Source: Sweltsa coloradensis
Taxonomy: Eukaryota > Arthropoda > Insecta > Plecoptera > Chloroperlidae
Assembly (NCBI GenBank): GCA_024449915.1
Contig: JAMZAV010000067.1
Coordinates: 558,001-622,000, forward strand
DNA: 64,000 nt
Reading direction: 5' to 3'
The notes beneath the pieces were generated by a model, which saw only the letters and a list, made by a program, of their open reading frames with translations, did no database searches and was not told the DNA's origin. Below are positions 34,251 to 46,170 of the stretch, piece by piece. Numbering within the stretch: the stretch's first letter is position 1; each line of letters starts with the position of its first letter. The translations under genes were made by a program, and so were the position numbers.

Positions 34251-34310
34251 GGTGAGACTATACTCAAGTTCTCAACGCCCTTACCGCAATCGGGGCACGA
34301 ACATGCGTAT

Positions 34311-34637
34311 CATACACAATAAAAATGACACTTCTCCACACAGAAAATTAAAAAAGTAAATAACTTCAAGAAACAAAAGAAATCAGCAGAACCAAACAAA
34401 CATCTATGTATTGTTAATCACAGATTGGCTTGTCATCAAAAACTTATGGTAAATTGGCACTGGTTCGACACTAAAATGTACCATAAAACGACGTTGCGAT
34501 TACTCACTAACGATATCACAGCAACACCATCTTGTTAATAACCATTAATTTCCTAAACGTTGTTTTTATTCTAAAATAAAGAGTTGCTTTACACTGAGGT
34601 GTTTTAAATATCGGATATTTGGCTAACTTCTACATTG
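34311..34637. other. No gene seen
   Basis: Spacer between the jockey-like 5' end and the next HINE. Confidence 0.4.
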
Positions 34638-35386
34638 TTGGATGAGCGAAGCGAAGACTTCAATTTCACTGACCCCCAAAAAATTTAGCTCGGGTGTTTT
34701 TTTTTGTTTTTTTTGTCTGTTTGTTAGCTCTCTACCGGGCAAACGGCATATCCGATCTTGATGAAAATTGGAGGGAACCTTCGAAATCTCTGAACTTAGA
34801 GGTGTATTGTTTTTGGGTACAATCGAAGAAATATTTCTCATGAATATCGTACTTTTACGATTTTTTTTCGATTTTTAGTGCGATATTTTCGTGACATTTG
34901 GGCCGATTCTGACCAAACGGGTGGGGCTACAACGTTCATATTTCACATGGACATTAAGGTAATGGTGATGTATTGCTTTCTGAAAGAAAAAGTTGAAAAA
35001 GTTAGCCAGAATCTATAGAAATAGAGCTTTTAATATAAGTTTTTTACGGTTTAGTGCGATATTTTCGTGACATTTGGGCCGATTCTGACCAAACGGGTGG
35101 GGCCACAACGTTCATATTATACATGGACATTAAGGTTATGGTGATATAGTACCTTTTGAAAGAAATAGTTGAAAAAGTAAGCCAGAATCCACAGAAATAA
35201 AGCTTTTAATATAAGTTTTTACGGTAAATAATACCAATTGACAAGTAACAATAGAAACTTGACAACAATCACCTACAATGCGTAGGCAGCAAAACAAAGC
35301 ACTTGCAAAATTAAAGATATCCCACGCAAACTAAAAACTTTAAAAAGCTCATCCATCAACGCGGCGGGACTTAAGCGTTTTCATAG
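34638..35386 (+). mobile_element. HINE type A, complete copy
   Basis: Ends TTGGATGAGCGAAGCG (34638) and GCGGCGGGACTTAAGCGTTT then CATAG (35386, one change from CCTAG). The internal block CGTGACATTTGGGCCGATTC is tandemly duplicated (about 34890 and 35068). Confidence 0.75.
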
Positions 35387-35653
35387 TTACATTAATGGAG
35401 CAATGAGCTACATCCCGTTACATTAAGGTTCCTTTCTGTTATAAAATTGCATGTTGAAAAATATTTTTAAATTTGAATTTGTGGATGTATGATGACAATC
35501 GTCGACATCAACCTGAAGATGGGTGAGGAAGGTTCACCCGAAAATGCGTTTTTATGTCAGTAGTGGCCTTGGTTATAAGTTTTTAACTAACGTTTAATTA
35601 ATAACCCCTTCGTTGTCCCCCGATATGGCCACAAAACAATGTATTTAGTCTAA
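35387..35653. other. No gene seen
   Basis: Short spacer between two HINEs containing the palindrome-like CCGAAAATGCG/GGTTCACCCG words near 35520-35550; no family assigned. Confidence 0.3.
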
Positions 35654-36272
35654 CTAGGAAAACGCTTAAGTCCCGCCGCGTTGATGGATGAGCGTAATTT
35701 TTTTTAAACGAAAAAAGCGTAAAATTGTGATTTTTTTAATGGATCAATTTTCGATTACGCTCAAATTTCACACGAATATATTTACTCATAAAATAAAAGT
35801 TCTGTGAAAAAATTATTACAATCGGATAAAGCATATAGGTTTTATTCGTCGAAGAAATGTTAAAAATTTAAAAAAATCGTAAAATTGCGATTATCATAAG
35901 AAATGATTTTTCGATTGCGCTCAAATTTCACACGAATATATTAATTCATAAAATTAAGGTTCTGTGAAAAAATCATTACAATCGGATAAAGCATGTAGGT
36001 GTTATAAGTCGATTTTTTTTTTAATCGAAAAAAATCGTAAAATTGCGATTTTCATGAGAAATAATTTTTTTATCGATTATTCCCCCCGTGCAGTTCTTCG
36101 TTTAGAGATTTCATAGACCTCCATAAAATTTCATCGCAATTGGAGTATTGGTTTAGCCGGAATCGTGTTCAAAGACACACAAAAATACAAAAAAAAAAAG
36201 AAAAACATTCCGGATTTTTTTTCTCCAGTGTAGTGAAATGGAATCTTCGCTTCGCTCGCTACGCTCATCCAA
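35654..36272 (-). mobile_element. HINE, A-type 3' end with B-type tandem-repeat body
   Basis: 3' end CTAGGAAAACGCTTAAGTCC at 35654, 5' end TTGGATGAGCGTAGCGAGCG at 36272. Three internal units with ATTACAATCGGATAAAGCAT. Confidence 0.72.
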
Positions 36273-36294
36273 TAAATAATTTGAATAAATAAAC

Positions 36295-36440
36295 TATGGC
36301 GCTCCACGCTGGAGAAAGCAGTTGCGCGCGCTTTGAACGGGTGAATTGTAACCATTCAGCAGGCCCCAATTGAAAAAAATGATCTCTGATTGGCCCGTCG
36401 AAAGCGCGCGCATCTGCTTTCTTAGCGTGGAGCGCCTATA
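36295..36440. mobile_element. Short MITE, near-palindromic
   Basis: About 146 bp. The left arm GGCGCTCCACGCTGGAGAAAGC and the right arm (GCTTTCTTAGCGTGGAGCGCC) pair over some 50 bp, including GCGCGCGCTTT. TA/TATA flanks suggest a TA target. GC-rich and hairpin-forming. Confidence 0.65.
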
Positions 36441-37017
36441 AATGTAATGTAGTAATATTAAAGATTCGTCTTGTATATGAATGTTATATTAAACACATTT
36501 ATAGCCCAGTAGGCATTCTTGGATGAGTATGTAAAATTCATGGCTGCTGTTTTGTTTGTTAACTTCCGTCAATAAAATTTGAGTTTAAAGGGTATAAGGA
36601 CCCGTCAACCGTTAGGTTATTATGAGCCACTCTAGCCAAGGAGATGTGTCGAAGAAAGAACCGTGCTAGATAAATCAGCTTCCTGAACGGGTAGGAAATC
36701 ACGTCGTCAGGGAGGTCGTCAAAGGGTATGAGAGGAATTCATGACGACGACTACCCAGAGCTCGCCCCTAGATTCGACAAGTAAAATACTTTGCTATTTA
36801 CAAACTGATATGCCTTGTACGATCACCAGAAGAATATCCTTGATCAATAATTGAATTATTCTACCACTGCCCTTGATGGGGAATGAACGAATTTTGTAAC
36901 TTTTATTGTTTTTATTTAATTTTTATTTTTTATTCATGGACTGACCACATACAGCATAATTATAATACCATTACAGTGACCAGTATAACAACTGATGAAA
37001 CGATGCATGATGATGAA
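36441..37017. other. Fragment of the 61.9-kb SINE family; otherwise empty
   Basis: Around 36595-36800 the minus strand carries a degenerate copy of the SINE seen at 61925-62301 (GACCCGTCAACCGTTAGGTT, then GAGCTCGCCCCTAGATTCG). No gene. Confidence 0.5.
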
Positions 37018-37345
37018 GAAGGGAGGAGGGGAAACCCGGTACCGGCACGCAGCCTACTCCTTTCGAAAAGTACCAAGGGAACCAACGGCTTTACGTCCCA
37101 TCCGAAAGGACGGTGTAACCTTGACAGTTATATAGGTTCCTCCACTAACCCGGACTGCCGAGCAGACGTCGAGGAGAACGACGCCGACACACAAGGTTTC
37201 GAACCCTCGTCTGCTCTAGCCAGCGATAAACGTGTGTTTCAAGAACAGTGTGCGTTCACCCACTCAACCCCTGACCACGCCCGATGTTGCTTAACTTCGG
37301 TGTTCGAGTGAGAACCGGTTAAACGGTAAACCGCTGGCTTTCCAA
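37018..37345 (-). mobile_element. 5S-rRNA-derived SINE, copy 2
   Basis: Minus strand: ACACCGAAGTTAAGCAACAT plus CGGGCGTGGTCAGGGGTTGA, the 5S internal promoter region, then GCTGGCTAGAGCAGACGAGG, TCGGATGGGACGTAAAGCCG and GGTACCGGGTTTCCCCTCC. Well over 80% identical by eye to the copy at 13200-13608. Confidence 0.75.
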
Positions 37346-39232
37346 TAGAGTAAACAGCATAACAGCATACGTCCCTAATCTGAAAGTCACAAACAAGAGT
37401 GTTTTATTACGTGATCATTTAACTATTAAATCGTATAGTAATTTGCAAATTGTCAGCAAGTATAAACTTAATTCATGAATAACTTCTAGGAATAATAAAC
37501 GGGTTTTATACACAATAAAACAAGTATGTTGTAAACTTAATTCTAATCTATTTGCCGACGAAAATAGCATCGTCATATGTATCCGTATTATAGGCCTACA
37601 GTTTATACCACAAAGTATAAAACCCCTGGTTGTAGTTATACAACGCACAGTAATAAAGAGATGATATCTAGGACTAGCGGCAGGCCTGGGTTCAATACCC
37701 AGATGAGTTGGATTTACTAATTTCTAAACAGTACTAAAAATAAGGTTTATTTCTCAACTTCATTCATCGGGAAACACTCCCGTAAGTGTATTTGTCCGTT
37801 TTTTTTAATTCAATACAGATTTTTTTAAGTGGGTGATCCGGGTTGAAACCCTGGTCGGGATAGATTTTTGAATTCCTTGTGAATGTATTTAAAAAAGGAT
37901 TGTGTGAGAAAAATAACTGGGGATTAAAAATTAAACTTGATATTTTGTTTTATAACTGAAATAATCGTCGAGTTTTTTTTTTCTCTCTCTACTATTCATT
38001 GTTGTATTGTCTATAGTTTATAATCGGTTCCGGGCGAATATGGTAAGTGTGATCCTAGTGCGCCACAAAAAAAAAACTTTAAAAAATATATAAAATATTT
38101 TTTTCTGAAATTTCAAGATTGCCATGTTTTTAAAAACATTTATATGTATTTATAATGAACATTCAAAAAACTTATTCAGTAAATTTATACCTCTGGTACT
38201 AATCTTTAAGACTACAAAGTGAAAAATAAGTGATTTTGATGTACTTATTGTTTTTAAACACACATGTATGTATGTTTGTATTTTATATGAAGTGTATAAT
38301 GTACATGCAAACCGGAAACCTTGTTATAAAGAGAATAAGATTAATTTAAGCCATATCGATTAACATTTTTTTAGATACACGCTGTTTCTTCTTCCGATGC
38401 GCGAGCATAAAAAACGATGTCGGCCGTCTTTGAAGCGTCGCGACGCCAAAACGAAGAATCTAGATCATTAGCAACAACAAGCAAACTATTATTTTTCTTG
38501 GGGTTTTGAGAATAGAATAACATTGTGTTGCTACTTGCCCTCTTTCCAGAGAGTGGTTTGTCATATTCTGTCTGGTAAATGAATGACTGTAAAAGGAGGA
38601 CTTAATTAAACGTACTTAAGCGGGCATTTCCTAAAAAGGATGAAAAAGTTTCTAAAAAGGATTTTCTATTGAGACGTAATCCTGTTCATGATCTAATGGA
38701 AAAACAAGGAAAAAAATGTTTATGTTATGAAACACAAAGTTAAATTAAAATCAAGCATCCTCTTGCTCGCAACAAATATAGCCTAAAAACATGTAAAACA
38801 AAGTGTACTTTATTCATCCCGTTAAGAAGGGCCTAATAAGGATGTACTAAGTCTGTACTTTATTTTTATGTACTATTTAGGAGATTCTGAAAAGGACGCA
38901 AACAGTCTTTAAAAAGGAGGAACTGTGTTTACTGGCTGGTAATATTATGTGAGAGAGAATTCCCAAGTTTCAAATGTTCGGGGCGAAATCAGAGGTATCA
39001 CTGCGGTCCAGAATATTTGTAGATGTACTTGGTGTTGGAGCGATTTTTAAATGGAGATTTTCATTACAACTTTTTTTATTCGTCTCAATGCACTTACCTT
39101 GACAATACATCAGACCTCTGAGAAAATCCGCGGCATCTTGAAGGTATCTTGTGACATTTATTTTTCCACCCGAAGCACGAGATAAACACTAAGTTCAACA
39201 GTGCTAACTCAAGCTTTAAGCGCAAGGTCCCA
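37346..39232. other. No gene seen; degraded tRNA-derived repeats
   Basis: 37670-37870 holds two tRNA-like tails (GGGTTCAATACCCAG; GGAAACACTCCCGTAAGTG, as in the 26-kb units). 38090-39000 has repeated AAAAAGGA motifs (CTAAAAAGGATGAAAAAG and similar). No domain-bearing frame. Confidence 0.4.
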
Positions 39233-41024
39233 CCCAGCAAACACAAATCGACACTTCGGCACCGAAATGGCATCCAGTTTTCTTTATTGGGGATGCCGTT
39301 CCGTTAACACAGCACGTCACCAGAACGGTGAAAAAGTGTCCCACTTGATGTTGCCAATTCGGTAGCGGATCATGGCAACAAACCGTCACCGAAAATGCTA
39401 CCCGATCGGCAGTCAAGTGGCACATGCAACGACATGCAATTCCCAATCTCGTCACTAGAACGGCACTCTTTCGGCAACGTACCATCCGTAGCGCGATCTA
39501 GGAGCAAAATATGTAAACAAAAACAAAACAAAAAAGTTTGATTAATATAATATCGGTTCTATATAGGTATTTCGTAATAATTTCTGACACCAGTCGATGG
39601 CCTGTAGGTGGATACACATCACATATTAATTGCAAGTAATTATAAAGTTTTAAGTTACGTGTCTCGAACTCGATCCAGCAGGGACTCTCCATCTGTAAGC
39701 CAAGCCTTCAACCGTTGCGCCACGGAAGAAGGTTGGGTGTAGGTGGCATAATCACCTATAGATACAACAGCAAATCGACTTGACTGAATTGTAGTTATTG
39801 TGCGCTTGCTCTGTGGCCTATCTGTATCGCCTTTCAACTATTTTGGATGTGTTATGTTCAGTATATTATTACACTAATGGTGTACAGTATATTTTTAATG
39901 TGGGTGCAGTAAATAATACTATTCCACGCGAGTTCTGTTTTTAAGCGCATGTTCGAAATGTTGTTCCTGTTGTTGATATAGGTCGGGGCGGGTGCATCTG
40001 CATAAATAAATTATGGGCTGTCCGATGCGATGCTGGATGATACGTCTAAAAGATAACGGTACTAAATCTATTGGTATATGCAACCAAAATTAAATGCCTT
40101 CATGAGAGATCTTCATATCTTTTCGTCTCAGTTGGTAAAAAGTGAAACTAGTTTGTACTCTACAGTTGTTGCAATTTTCAATTAAACTGCATTACAAGAG
40201 AAATTGTAAGCAGGCCCAAAAAGCTACATAATTATCTGCATAAACAATTCAATGGTGGTACGCGACTGTGGCTCCGTGGAGGTAACTTAAAATGAAAAAG
40301 AACGTTCTACAAATTGCTTTTTAAATTCAAGAATATATATATTACCAAATTTCATTTTAATTTTTTTGTTGATGCATGTTGCAAGTTAGATCTGCATCTG
40401 CATGGTGCAGATGTTTGTTTAATTAACAAACCGAAAATTAATAATGTATTCATTATCATGGTGATTGGTTATTGTGGATATTAAATAATGTACATACAAC
40501 TCTTTATGGTCTAGACTCTAGATTGATTTGTTTTCAGTAATAATTCCAATTGACTCATTTTGTTTCACTGGCTAAAATTAGCAAATTATATTGCCTTACT
40601 GTATTGTACATGTATACAAGCATACACAATGTAAATGGTCCCAATATACCTATACATAACAGTTATAAATAACAAAACGTGTACTCCAAATGAGCATGAA
40701 TATAATAAAACATCTCTCTTGTTTTCTTTATATAATAAAAGTTATAGTTTGCCATTTGAGTGCCGGATTACTGTCCAAAGGGCAGACTGTACGGCGGTAA
40801 AAGGGTATCAGTTTGGTAGACAACTGACAGTGCCGGATCGGTAACAATCTGGTGCCGGTTATTAATACAAGAATTCATGCAACGCAAGGGGAAACGTTGA
40901 TAACGGAACGGTGACGAGACGGCAACCATGAAAACACGCGAAACGGCACACGGCAGTAAATTGACATTGGTGGCAACGAACCGGCACCGATTAGTTACAA
41001 AAGCGCATTTTTGTGTTTGCTGGG
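39233..41024. mobile_element. DNA element with CCCAGCAAACACAAA inverted ends
   Basis: The left end CCCAGCAAACACAAA (39233) is mirrored by TTTGTGTTTGCTGGG (41010-41024). Both subterminal zones, about 250 bp each, are rich in GGCACCGAAA/ACGGTGACG-type words in opposite senses. The 1.3-kb interior is AT-rich with a tRNA-like piece near 39655-39760 and no transposase. Superfamily not assigned. Confidence 0.6.
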
Positions 41025-42294
41025 CAGGTTCGAATCCAGTCGAGACCAGCAATCCTGACTAAAGGTTTATCCCAAGGTTTGCAAGGGATTGAGTCCCCTT
41101 AAACAGCCCTCGGACATCCCTTCACAATTGTCACTATTCCAGCATACCTATAGTTAGACACCTCTAAGAGGGGCAAGCATTTGCTCACTGGGTAGGCTTT
41201 CCACGAGAAATTTAATTTAGAAAATAATTCTAACATAAACGCAAATACATTAAATTAAAAAGTACTCCAGTTAGTTAGCACCAATACCTCAACTTAAGTA
41301 ACGGCCGTATATATGTACAAAAGTATAGTTGACTTGTAATGCAAAAATATATCTTACCAGTATTGACTTAACTTGCCGTTGTTTCATTGATCAAATAAAG
41401 TAAAGAATAGTTCTCGATTTGGTTAGTCGGGAAACACTCCCGGAGGTGGAATTATTAATATTTAATACAATCCAAGAGTTAAAAAAATCATACCGATCGG
41501 GGTTCGAATCCGAGTTTCCCACATTCCATGTAGGCGCCTCAGCCAATTAGACCACCGAGACGGTAACTATTTAACTACTGAATTACGTACTACGTCATAA
41601 ATATGTTACGTACGTGTTTGTGGAAGAGACTTGGATATTGTTTGCCAAGTCAGTCAATATCGAGCACAATTGTCACGCTTCTTTAGCTCAACAAGGCCCT
41701 CAAATAATACAAAGGGCATTTGGTGTAAGCCGATAATGTTAACAATCAGTCGACCAATACCGATCAATACATATTTGGACAATGTTGGGCTATAAATACT
41801 GAGCGAGTACTGATCTGGAAGGGTTATGAAGGTTTTATGTTAGAATCATAAAACCAATTAATTGAATGAATGAATGAATTAATTAATTTAACTCTGCTCT
41901 GCATTTCTTAGTGATCGAAAATAATTAACATGGTAATGCAATGTATTTTTAAATTCCCAATATAGGAATCATTTAAAATCCCAATATAGAAATCAGTGTT
42001 GCCAATCAAATATAAATCGCAGTTATGGCTATTGACTTGGCCTAATTGTCTAAATGCATGACGTAAATAGGCAACAGTAGATAATTGCCTATTTAAATAA
42101 TTAAACTTGTTGAATGATTATTTTTTTAAAACCTGAATGGATTGAAATCAATACACAATTATTGGATAATTACGTGTATGACATTACAGCTGTCACTACA
42201 ATAATTAAGTTCCATGCATAACTCTTTAAAAGATAACTCATTCTCAATTGCTTGATTTTATTGAATTTTATTTTGTATAAGTATTTTAAGATGA
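41025..42294. other. No gene; tRNA-derived repeats
   Basis: 41025-41160 contains GTTCGAATCCAGTCGAGACC-type tRNA-derived sequence related to 56080-56175. 41410-41590 is a diverged minus-strand copy of the tRNA-derived unit (CTCGATTTGGTTAGTCGGGA, CGGGGTTCGAATCCGAG, TTAGACCACCGAGACGG). The rest is AT-rich. Confidence 0.5.
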
Positions 42295-42303
42295 TATCTT
42301 TTT

Positions 42304-43648
42304 GGGTCCATTAAGTTAGCCCCGCCCAATAACAAATATGAACAAAGGAATACACCATATTTTTGCACTAATTTTGCACCAAAATACACCACCAATTTCA
42401 ATTTTTGCACCACTCGCATACAGGACTTATTCAATAATTAAGTGGGCGGGGCCAACTTAATGACAGCCCCGCCCAATCGCCCGATTTCAAATCTGATAGC
42501 ACCATATTTTTGCACTAATTTTGCACCAAAATACACAAAATAACAAAAGACACAGGCTGTGAATCCCTATCGCTGGGTTCAACGCCACACAATCACAGCG
42601 GGATACTGCGTCACGATCACTCGCCGGTATATTCCTTTTATTCACTCTTGGTTTGAAAAACTGTTTTATAAATTGAATTTAGCTTACTGAAGGATTTCAT
42701 AAATAATATTATAACTAAATATATTATTTGTGTAGGCTATAAAGGCTGATTTGGTAATATGTTTAATACTTACAAACCTATGCCTGTCGTATCCAGGAAT
42801 GTACAATGGGCGGCGGTGGTGAGGGGGGGGGGTCGTCATCCCAAACAGGGAAGGAGTCTGGGGCGAAAGCAGAAGCCGCCACATTTTTGACGTTTTGAAC
42901 GCCTGTAAACACGTTTGAGAATCTTGGCAATAAAATGTTATAATTTCTCTCATATTTGACGCTTTTAACGAATCAAATCAAATACTAAGTGCATAGGGCG
43001 GAGGGAGGGTTAAACCCCATAACTCCCAAACCCCCCCTTGGATAAGAAAATGGTTGTTCATCATTTGCGACCAACATAACATGCTTGTAGCACAAGCGTA
43101 ACGCACCAGTTTCTAATACGAGTGGTCTCGGCTTCGATACATTGCACCGCGGCATTCCTAGATATACGTCTTCACAAAGATTGTCACATCATTGTGAATA
43201 CAATGTATTGGGTTCTCTTAAACAGCCGTTGCCGTTAAACATTCCCTTCGCTAATAACCTAACTACAAAAAAATTCAAACAGCATATTTTTCAAGCGAAA
43301 TTTAAATTAAAAACTATATGAATCACTATACCAATCAATAATTTGTCGTAACTGAGAGTGTAGATTTTAAACAGTATTTTATGTAGACTCTGAAATATGA
43401 TTGATATAAATAAATTTTATTTGCTTACCTGGACGGCGGTTCGGCAGTCTTGAACAGGAATCACTTCTTATCTTCTGTGTTCTTGTGTACAGACCGCAGA
43501 ACAATTTAACTTAAATATTGAATAAGTCCTGTATGCGAGTGGTGCAAAAATCGAAATTGGTGGTGTATTTTGGTGCAAAATTAGTGCAAAAATATGGTGT
43601 ATTCCTTTGTTCATATTTGTTATTGGGCGGGGCTAACTTAATGGACCC
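42304..43648. mobile_element. Mutator-like non-autonomous element with 9-bp target duplication
   Basis: Terminal inverted repeats of about 130 bp start GGGTCCATTAAGTTAGCCCC and are nearly identical at both ends. They are flanked by TATCTTTTT at 42295-42303 and 43649-43657. Long repeats with a 9-bp duplication fit Mutator-like elements. An inner partial copy of the arm lies at 42450-42535. No transposase frame in the 0.97-kb centre. Confidence 0.75.
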
Positions 43649-43657
43649 TATCTTTTT

Positions 43658-44103
43658 GATTCATTTGAAAGGAGGAAATTTTAGTTTGATTCTTTTCATT
43701 TGACATTTAAAAATTACTATTTTTATAATATTTACAATAATAAATAGCACAAAGTGTCTATACGGCCAATTAATTTTCGTCTATATGCCCGACAAAGTGG
43801 AATTTAAATAATATACATTTATTAAAACAGACGTTCAAATGAGTCTTACATAAAACAAGCTATGGAACAAATTAGTGGACACATTTACCATAAATGAGGA
43901 TATTAATATACAGATTTCGAAAAAGGGAATATATTCATATTTAAGTATATTTCTACCGATAATAAATTAACAAAAAACATGGGGATAATTAATATGAAGT
44001 ATATTATAGCACTGTATATATAAGTTCTGACAGAATTTAAAAAAGTGTCTCCATCGCTGGTGAAGACACATTTTTAATTTCTGTCTATAGTACCAATATA
44101 TAA

Positions 44104-44105
<2 letters not shown>
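43658..44105. other. No gene seen
   Basis: AT-rich spacer leading into the (TA)n tract. Confidence 0.4.

Positions 44106-44150
<45 letters not shown>
44106..44150. repeat. (TA)n microsatellite
   Basis: About 20 TA dinucleotides. Similar TA tracts cap several of the hammerhead-bearing repeats at 46757, 48229, 48655, 49362 and 50360, so they seem to be part of those elements' ends. Confidence 0.85.
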
Positions 44151-44152
<2 letters not shown>

Positions 44153-44784
44153 CTGTTGTAGGCTTTCGTGATTCATGGTTTATGTTAAGTTATACATTAC
44201 GGAAATAATCACGCTTTATTGGATGTTTAAAACAAATATTTAATTAAAACTTCAACGTTTCAGAAGACTAGGCTTCCATTTTCAAGAAGAGTTGGTATAA
44301 AACAATAAAAACAAAACATCAGCAACACAATAAAAATATAAACAAACTTAACCGCCTTACAAAGGCAAACCAATTAGTAAGGGCCGGTATTACAATCAAC
44401 AAATAAGAAAGTTATTTGTAACAAATAAGCTAACTGTAGCAAATAGCGTTATTTCGGTCTTACAATCGACAAATAGCACTATTCTTAAAAATAGGAGCTG
44501 CTTATTTGTCGGATTCTTATTGGGAGGTTGAACTGGCCGATAGCGCGCTATTCGATGAATAAGGGTGTAAAAAAATTCATAAAAACTGATTTAAAAATAA
44601 AAATGAGATAAAATAAATAAACAAAATGATTTTAACAACCATTTTAATTGATTATCTATCACGAAAACTGAAAAATAAATAAATAATGAACAATTATTTA
44701 TTTATTATTATTATATTTCAAATTCATTTTTATTGGGAAAATTGTTCATCTTATATTCAGCCTAATAATCGGTTTTGGTTTATT

Positions 44785-45660
44785 TGGATTAAGGACGCGT
44801 CAACCGTTTGGTCATAATGCACCACTAGTGGGGTAGGAACGGGGGGATGGGGGGGAACCCCCCCACTTGTTGGCTTGACCCCCCCAGTGGGGGAGTCAAG
44901 CCAGGTATGGGTGTTATTTGCTAACTAATAGCTTGTTGGGTGATTTTTAAGATTTTTACTACAGTCGGGCTTGCAAAAAAGGAAGATTTTTGCTATAACA
45001 TTTTTTAGAAAGATTCAGTTAGTGACGTGGTTTGCGAGACTAGACTAGCCATCTGATTTTAGACTAATACTCATTATATAATGTGTGCAGTGTTTTCACT
45101 CCAAGCAGACTGTCGACCGATTTCGGTCAAGTAATCAATCTTCAATGCAATATTAGCTTCAAAATGTAACCTTTATTCATAATTAAAATTCACCTGATAA
45201 CGTGTTTTAGGCCACCTATCAAGGGCACCTGTAAAAAAAATCTCGCCTGCGGTGAAAAACCTCCTGCGGCTGGGCTTCGCCCCAGACCCCGCTTTGCCCA
45301 CCCACACTCGTAGGCAACTTTAGTGTGACCCCCCCCCCCCACTAAAAAATAGTTCCTATGCCACTGACCATTCACCCTAGGGGATATGGCGAGGAGGGGC
45401 CCCTGCTGGTCAGAACCAGCCACGGTTAATGGGAGGAAGGGGGGTTTTTGACGTCGCGGTCGTCATCGTCTTTGTCATCGTTGTCGGGGAGATCGTCAAG
45501 GAAGGGAGGTGTCCCCGACGACGATTTCCAGAGCTCGCCTCTAGCTTCAGGTAGTAATATACTGACTGCCCTCTTACTTGCTGATGTTTGCGAGGAAGAC
45601 TCTTTCTCTTGAATCGCCTTGTACGATTTGCAGAGCCATGCACTGGGCCAATTCTACCCA
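44785..45660 (-). mobile_element. Copy of the 61.9-kb SINE family split by a short TIR element
   Basis: GGATTAAGGACGCGTCAACC (44789) begins the minus-oriented 3' end. The body resumes at 45360 (GGGCCCCTGCTGGTCAG) to 45660 (CTCGCCTCTAGCTTCAGG). The interruption at about 44822-45368 has ends GGGGTAGGAAC and GTTCCTATGCCAC and runs of seven or more G or C. Confidence 0.55.
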
Positions 45661-46094
45661 TAGACGGTCATTAATTAATTAATAATTCGCTCTTTTTGTC
45701 AGTATACATTGTTGAATTGATTTAATTATGCATATTTTCCTCGTATATAGATTAAAGAGTAAACTTCGTGGCCTTATTTTAAATAAAGTCTTATCACACC
45801 AAAGCCAAATACTTTGGAATGTGCTAGATGTAAAAAAATTACTTAACAATTTAATTTTAGTAGTAATAAGAACCAACGCCCGTGGTAAACATATTATGTA
45901 ATCAACGATCTGTAAATATGAGCTTCAATTTGAGGCTCGCCTTGGGTGTAGGCTTACAGATGTAAAGAGCAAAATGTTGAGGGGAAAGTCTTTTTTCGAG
46001 TAAATTACAAGGAAAAGTTATAAAAATTGACATTCGTCATTGATAATAAGTGAACACAATAATGATGGGATGAGTAAAAAAAGTAAAAAAGTTT

Positions 46095-46170
46095 TCACAG
46101 ACGGACTCGAACCGGCGACCTCTCGCGTGCAAAACTAGCACGCTAACCACTCGGCTAGCAGCGTCGGCAG
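46095..46170 (-). mobile_element. tRNA-like SINE head
   Basis: Minus strand TAGCCGAGTGGTTAGCGTGC and GGTTCGAGTCC give A- and B-box matches. The anticodon loop lacks the invariant U33 arrangement, so it is not called a tRNA gene. Confidence 0.5.

Larger units (their letters stand above)
29816..34310 (-). mobile_element. Jockey-like non-LTR retrotransposon, near full length, dead
   Basis: About 4.5 kb, GC-richer than its surroundings. ORF1 (gag with zinc knuckles) and ORF2 (endonuclease and RT) overlap as in jockey/I-type elements. The 3' region (29816-30358) is non-coding and ends near GATTATTATGATGATTTCAC with a short degenerate A-rich tail. At least one frameshift in ORF1 and three in ORF2. 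Exact ends are estimated. Confidence 0.75.
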
